Shown: piece by piece, positions 5,309-8,525 of the stretch
Layout of the letters: every line of letters begins with the position of its first letter
Position numbering within the stretch: position 1 is the first letter of the stretch
Assembly (NCBI GenBank): GCA_945643825.1
Contig: CALZEZ010000042.1
Location: forward strand, 1 to 8,525
DNA length: 8,525 nucleotides
Reading direction: 5' to 3'
Source: an uncultured Lachnospiraceae bacterium
Lineage (GTDB): Bacteria; Bacillota; Clostridia; Lachnospirales; Lachnospiraceae
Notes under the pieces: generated by a model
What the model was told of the DNA's origin: nothing
The model's database searches: none
Seen by the model: only the letters and a program-made list of their open reading frames with translations
Program-made: the position numbers and the translations under genes

Positions 5309-6319
5309 CTATACTACGCTCTCTGTATATATTTTGTTGGTAGATCTTCGTACAAGGATTTCATAATCCATGATTGTTCTGACCTGATAGTCTCTGCCTG
5401 TCAGGTTGTTGATGAGCTGCTTGCAGACAAGGTTGCCCATCTGTTTTGCTGAAATATTTACGGTCGTTACAGAAGGAGTGAAGCAGTTTAAGCTCGGACT
5501 GTTATAGAGCGAGGCCACTGCAACATCCATCGGAATGCGGTAGCCCTCGGCCTGGAGCTTCGACATCATCCGTGTACAGAGTGTATCATCACCGCACACG
5601 ATGCATTCCACCTTATGATTGAGAATCTCGTCAATCTCAATATCATGCACCTCCATTTTCGGAGATGCTTTGTAAATCAATTGCTTTTCCAGGGATAATC
5701 CTGCCTTGGTCACTGCCCTGCAGAAGCCGTCATGTCTCTGACGATTGACATTAAAGTCCATCTCATCCACAAGCAGTGCAAATTTGCGGTAGCCCTTTCC
5801 GATTAACATCGAGGTCAATGTCTCAGCTGCCATCTCATTGTCCGAGTCGACCTGGATGATCCCTTTACTCGGAGCAGTTCCTGTCAGAGCGCAGGGGAAT
5901 CCGATCTCTGTCAGATAATCGATATCCTGCCCGTTCTCGATCGCACGTGTCAGAATAATTCCATCGACCTTTCCGCGCTCCACCAGATCGTGAATCCCGG
6001 ATATGTCATTGGCGGTACTGGTTGTGAGCACTACATTGTAATCCATATTGTTCGCATAGTCGCAGATTCCAAGCAGACATTCATGGAAGAACGCACTGCC
6101 CGACACATAGGCATCCGCGGGTAACACCACGCCCAGATTGCCGGTCTGCTTCATCGTCCGGGAGGAAGTCCCTTCGACAGAAGCGGTCTGTCCGTTTGCT
6201 GATGCAAAATCTATTATTTTGCGTCTGGTTTCCTCACCGATGCGTCCCTTACCGGACAGGGCTCTGGAAACCGTGCTCTTGGAAACACCGAGTTTTGCTG
6301 CGATTTCATCCATTGTCAT
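5309..6319 (-). CDS. LacI-family transcriptional regulator of the sugar operon
   Basis: From ATG 6319 the protein has 336 residues. The N-terminal helix-turn-helix reads MDEIAAKLGVSKSTVSRALSG (3-23), a textbook LacI headpiece. A periplasmic-binding-protein-like effector domain follows (about 61-330), beginning TGNLGVVLPADAYVSG and including DGIILTRA, GYRKFALLVDE and the late segment CFTPSVTTVNISAKQMG. Oddity: the linker (about 40-60) is Ser/Thr-rich and lacks the usual PNxxARxL hinge-helix motif whose Leu inserts in the operator minor groove. Start choice: GAGGG lies eight bases before ATG 6319; GTG 6334 would add five residues with a poor ribosome site. It sits between the binding-protein gene and the GH2 gene and overlaps the latter's possible GTG start by one base. 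It likely represses or controls the operon in response to its sugar (inference). Confidence 0.93.
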   Translation of the reverse strand: MTMDEIAAKLGVSKSTVSRALSGKGRIGEETRRKIIDFASANGQTASVEGTSSRTMKQTGNLGVVLPADAYVSGSAFFHECLLGICDYANNMDYNVVLTTSTANDISGIHDLVERGKVDGIILTRAIENGQDIDYLTEIGFPCALTGTAPSKGIIQVDSDNEMAAETLTSMLIGKGYRKFALLVDEMDFNVNRQRHDGFCRAVTKAGLSLEKQLIYKASPKMEVHDIEIDEILNHKVECIVCGDDTLCTRMMSKLQAEGYRIPMDVAVASLYNSPSLNCFTPSVTTVNISAKQMGNLVCKQLINNLTGRDYQVRTIMDYEILVRRSTNKIYTESVV

Positions 6320-6348
6320 GCGCTGATCCCTCACATCTCTTATGAGTT

Positions 6349-6377
6349 TTTATAAGCAGGGGCTGACCAACTGTCAG
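6349..6377 (-). promoter_or_regulatory. Candidate internal promoter for the lacI-GH2 pair
   Basis: On the reverse strand CTGACA (6377-6372, five of six to the -35 consensus) is separated by exactly 17 bp from TATAAA (6354-6349, five of six to the -10 consensus). A start near 6342 would leave a leader of about 23 bases to lacI ATG 6319. The -35 box lies within the hairpin downstream of the binding-protein gene. Confidence 0.55.
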
Positions 6378-6381
6378 CCCC
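6359..6381 (-). terminator. Strong GC-rich hairpin after the solute-binding protein gene, probably attenuator or 3' stabiliser
   Basis: Nine-base perfect arms GGGGCTGAC (6359-6367) and GTCAGCCCC (6373-6381) enclose a 5-base loop. It stands 13 bases after the binding-protein stop codon. The downstream minus-strand sequence is TGCTTATAAAAAC, so there is no U-tract, and full intrinsic termination is unlikely. More plausible roles are protecting the binding-protein mRNA 3' end or partial attenuation, giving more binding protein than regulator and enzyme. Confidence 0.6.
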
Positions 6382-6394
6382 ATTCTGAACTTAA

Positions 6395-8050
6395 TTATCT
6401 GGTTGCGTACCAAGCATCATACTGTGCATAGAACTCATCATATACGTTCTGAAGACCTGCGTCATAGCATTTCTTAATCATCTCATCAAGAGTAGCATCC
6501 ACATCGTCAACAAGACCAAGCTCTAGCATCGGTACATAATCCTGCAAAATGGCGTCTACCGCATTCAGATAGGATTTGATATTGGCATCATCAAATACAA
6601 AGGTGATGGTCGGATTGGAGGTTACACGCTTCTCCCATGCATCGGTAATCGCCTTCTCACGCTCAGGAGCACCAGCCTCTGTCAGGTTACCATTCTTAAT
6701 TGCCCAGGATGCTGATACGGTAAATGGTGCAAAATCACCGGACTTGTCGGTCTTGGTGTACTCATCATTCTCATTTACGGTATAGTGAACGTTTTCAACA
6801 CCGAGCGCGATCAGTCTGTTGAGTGTCGTGTCAAACTTAATCAAGTCAAGAACCATTGCTGCACGCTCCGGGTTCTTGGAGGAAGCGGTGATTGCCATAT
6901 CGTTGTTGGAATAAGCCTCACAGCCTACCAGATGATCGGTTGTCAGATCATAAGCAGCACATTGTACGCCCTCGGTCTGCTCAGCTTGTTTCATATAGGT
7001 AAATACGGATCCGTTCCATGCAATGGATGCTCCCTGCAGTGCGCCAAAGGCATCGTCGTCCGTTACGGTGTTGGTTAATGCGCTACGGCTCCAGCAACCT
7101 GCATCTGCCATTTCCTTCATATCCTTAGCATAGGCTCTGAACGGCTCATACTCGTATACCAGCTTGATATCATCCTTGGTAGGAAGCTGTCCCTTGTACT
7201 CGTAGATGAAATCGGTGTAGTTGGAGTCCAGTGCAAGGAAGGTATCGGTCTGCTGACGATATACATCCCACAGCTCATTGTTATCTCCTGCTGCTGCCAG
7301 AGCATAAATTCCGCTTTCCGGAGTCTCCTTCTCGGCAATGGTCAGCATATATTTCTTGTAATCTTCCCAGTTTTTGAGCTCGGTCATGCCGTATTTCTCC
7401 ATGAGATCCTGACGGACTGCAACGATCTTACCCATCGGCTGTGCTGTGTTACTCGGAACGGCAATCGTTTTGCCTGCAAGAGTGGTCTCATCCCAGCTCT
7501 CCTTAGCCTGGTATTTAGCAGCAAGCGGCATATATTTGCTAATAAATTCATCTGTCAGCTCATAGAAGGAGCCCTTTGCAGCCTCTGTGTACATATAGCA
7601 CCAGGGAGCAGTAAAGATCAAATCAATATCCGCACCACCTGCAAGGTTCAGGGTGTACATGGTCTGGTAATCGGACCAGCTCATGAAGGTAACTGCCAGT
7701 GTGGTATTGAACGGCTCAAGATAAGCGTTCATCTGATCCAGTGCATTTTGCCAGTCATTCGGGGTGTCACCGATCAGATACATATTAACGGTATATGGCT
7801 TGCTTAAGTCGGTGTTTGCATACATCTCAGGTGTTGCCTTAATCGGATTGCCCTTAATCGTATCCGGCAGATTGGCAAATGCGTCACCGGTCGGTGCTGC
7901 CACCTCAGTAGAACTGCTCTGTGCGGAGCTGCTGTCGGAGCTGCTTGAAGCTGCTGCGGATGAGTCAGTGGATGCGGAGCTTCCACATCCTGCCAATGTA
8001 GCTGCTACCACTGCGGTAGCTAACATTAATGATAAAGCCTTTCTTTTCAT
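6395..8050 (-). CDS. CUT1-type sugar ABC transporter solute-binding lipoprotein (LplA/YtcQ-like)
   Basis: The 551-residue protein starts with a lipoprotein signal: MKRK, a hydrophobic stretch, then lipobox LAGC with lipidated C22. A Ser/Ala-rich linker (about 23-50) tethers the domain to the membrane. The mature part reads as an extracellular solute-binding protein: YTVNMYLIGDTPNDWQNALD (86-105), the inner segment LNLAGGADIDLIFTAPW, TLAGKTIAVPSNTAQPMGKIV, and a C-terminal helical region (DUF3502-like) ending YDAWYATR. Family knowledge: it captures oligosaccharides outside the membrane and delivers them to two permease subunits. The start is well supported by AAGGAGG about eight bases upstream of ATG 8050. 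It follows the partial permease gene by 70 bases and precedes lacI. Ligand unknown; a galactose- or other beta-linked oligosaccharide fits the GH2 partner (inference). Confidence 0.92.
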   Translation of the reverse strand: MKRKALSLMLATAVVAATLAGCGSSASTDSSAAASSSSDSSSAQSSSTEVAAPTGDAFANLPDTIKGNPIKATPEMYANTDLSKPYTVNMYLIGDTPNDWQNALDQMNAYLEPFNTTLAVTFMSWSDYQTMYTLNLAGGADIDLIFTAPWCYMYTEAAKGSFYELTDEFISKYMPLAAKYQAKESWDETTLAGKTIAVPSNTAQPMGKIVAVRQDLMEKYGMTELKNWEDYKKYMLTIAEKETPESGIYALAAAGDNNELWDVYRQQTDTFLALDSNYTDFIYEYKGQLPTKDDIKLVYEYEPFRAYAKDMKEMADAGCWSRSALTNTVTDDDAFGALQGASIAWNGSVFTYMKQAEQTEGVQCAAYDLTTDHLVGCEAYSNNDMAITASSKNPERAAMVLDLIKFDTTLNRLIALGVENVHYTVNENDEYTKTDKSGDFAPFTVSASWAIKNGNLTEAGAPEREKAITDAWEKRVTSNPTITFVFDDANIKSYLNAVDAILQDYVPMLELGLVDDVDATLDEMIKKCYDAGLQNVYDEFYAQYDAWYATR

Positions 8051-8071
8051 GAATAAATCCTCCTTTTTATC

Positions 8072-8094
8072 ATCAGAAGCACTATGCTTTTGAT
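8072..8094 (-). other. Intercistronic hairpin between permease and binding-protein genes
   Basis: Ten-base arms (8072-8081 and 8085-8094) pair with one mismatch (positions 8076/8090) around the loop 8082-8084; the inner AAGCA/TGCTT is perfect. On the minus strand it is followed at once by GATAAAAAGGAGG, the binding-protein ribosome site, with no U-tract. It may shield the 5' end of a processed binding-protein mRNA or lightly modulate translation. Confidence 0.45.
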
Positions 8095-8120
8095 CTCTTT
8101 TTGTTAAATAAATTGTTGAA

Positions 8121-8525
8121 TCAACCTTTTACTGCACCGATTGTAAGACCCTTTACAAAATAGCGCTGTACAAACGGATAGAGCAGAACAATCGGACCGG
8201 TCGCAATGACTGTCATCGCCATTTTCATACTCTCGAGTGGAATCGAGGGCAGTGCAATACCGGATTTCTCTGCGACAATGCGAAGCGCCTCGGCACTTCC
8301 AAGAAGTCTCTGGAGATAATACTGCAGGTTGAACATGTTCTCATTGGTGATGTATAGCATGCAGTTGTACCAGTCGTTCCAGTACGCCAGTGCAGAGAAC
8401 AGACCAAGTGTCGCGATGAGCGGTTTACTGAGCGGTAAAATCAGTTTGACAAAAATCACCATGTCGTTTGCGCCATCCATCTTTGCTGATTCACTGATTG
8501 CTGCCGGAATACCATTCATAAAGGT
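8121..8525 (-). CDS. CUT1 sugar ABC transporter permease, MalG/LplC-type, C-terminal part (partial at right edge)
   Basis: The reverse strand is open from the window edge to the TGA at 8123-8121, giving 134 residues. ESAKMDGANDMVIFVKLILP (residues 12-31) is the EAA loop of binding-protein-dependent permeases, which docks onto the ATPase subunit. Membrane segments follow around residues 36-53 (ATLGLFSALAYWNDW) and 106-122 (MAMTVIATGPIVLLYPF). The tail QRYFVKGLTIGAVKG is the typical C-terminus of LplC/YtcP-like carbohydrate permeases. The internal ATG at 8519 is not the start: the EAA loop normally lies deep in the protein and the frame remains open beyond it. It is the first visible gene of the operon; the partner LplB-type permease is expected just upstream, outside the window. 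Confidence 0.93.
   Translation of the reverse strand, partial: TFMNGIPAAISESAKMDGANDMVIFVKLILPLSKPLIATLGLFSALAYWNDWYNCMLYITNENMFNLQYYLQRLLGSAEALRIVAEKSGIALPSIPLESMKMAMTVIATGPIVLLYPFVQRYFVKGLTIGAVKG

Noticed and set aside
6359..6381. Full intrinsic terminator separating the binding-protein gene from lacI
   Set aside because: The stem is strong but no U-tract follows on the minus strand, so I treat it as partial terminator or stabiliser.
8121..8519. A complete 132-residue permease starting at the ATG at 8519
   Set aside because: The frame stays open to the window edge and the EAA loop comes at the very start, so this is the C-terminal part of a longer permease.
1..8525. CRISPR array, insertion sequence, prophage or integrase
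   Set aside because: No regularly spaced direct repeats, transposase motifs or terminal inverted repeats are seen anywhere in the window.

Overview
The window looks like a chromosomal segment from a Gram-positive Firmicute, most likely a Lachnospiraceae-type gut or anaerobic Clostridium relative. The grounds are low-to-mid GC, AGGAGG-like ribosome sites, a CUT1 sugar ABC system with a Ser-rich lipoprotein binding protein, GH2 and GH3 glycosidases, and a Fur-family regulator paired with a heavy-metal exporter-like membrane protein. The taxon is inferred from style, not from a marker gene. Nearly everything is on the minus strand; the exceptions are one nucleotide-pyrophosphatase-like gene and a tRNA.

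Layout from the left. (1) 1-385, minus: the N-terminal part of a GH3 beta-glucosidase-type enzyme that continues off the left edge. (2) 386-478: a short AT-rich divergent promoter region with a spaced inverted repeat. (3) 479-1174, plus: a divergent HAM1/RdgB-like NTP pyrophosphatase, whose 3' end overlaps the convergent Fur-family gene by 37 bp. (4) 1138-2498, minus: a two-gene metal module, with a polytopic PF11449-like membrane protein carrying a His/Cys-rich loop, followed by a Fur-family repressor. A good sigma-A-type promoter and a 21-bp near-palindrome (10-1-10) lie just upstream, suggesting an autoregulated, metal-responsive operon. (5) 2616-2770, plus: promoter, tRNA-Pro(CGG) and a perfect-stem intrinsic terminator. 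(6) 2787-8525, minus: a sugar-utilisation operon read right to left: CUT1 inner-membrane permease (partial), solute-binding lipoprotein, LacI-family regulator, and GH2 beta-galactosidase-type enzyme, ending in a hairpin before the tRNA terminator.

How the genes work together: the binding protein and permease would import an oligosaccharide. The GH2 enzyme has no signal peptide, so it would act on the sugar in the cytoplasm. The LacI regulator is translationally coupled to the GH2 gene and probably senses the sugar. The GH3 gene at the left edge may belong to the same regulon, but it is separated by the metal module and the tRNA. No ABC ATPase is visible; CUT1 systems of this type often share an MsmK-type ATPase encoded elsewhere. 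Two non-coding hairpins flank the binding-protein gene and may set its expression relative to its neighbours. The hairpin downstream of it also appears to hold the -35 box of an internal lacI promoter.

No CRISPR array, insertion sequence, integrase or phage gene is visible. The most discovery-worthy part is the metal module (exporter-like protein, Fur regulator and operator). The degenerate hinge of the LacI protein and the overlapping hairpin/promoter are secondary leads.
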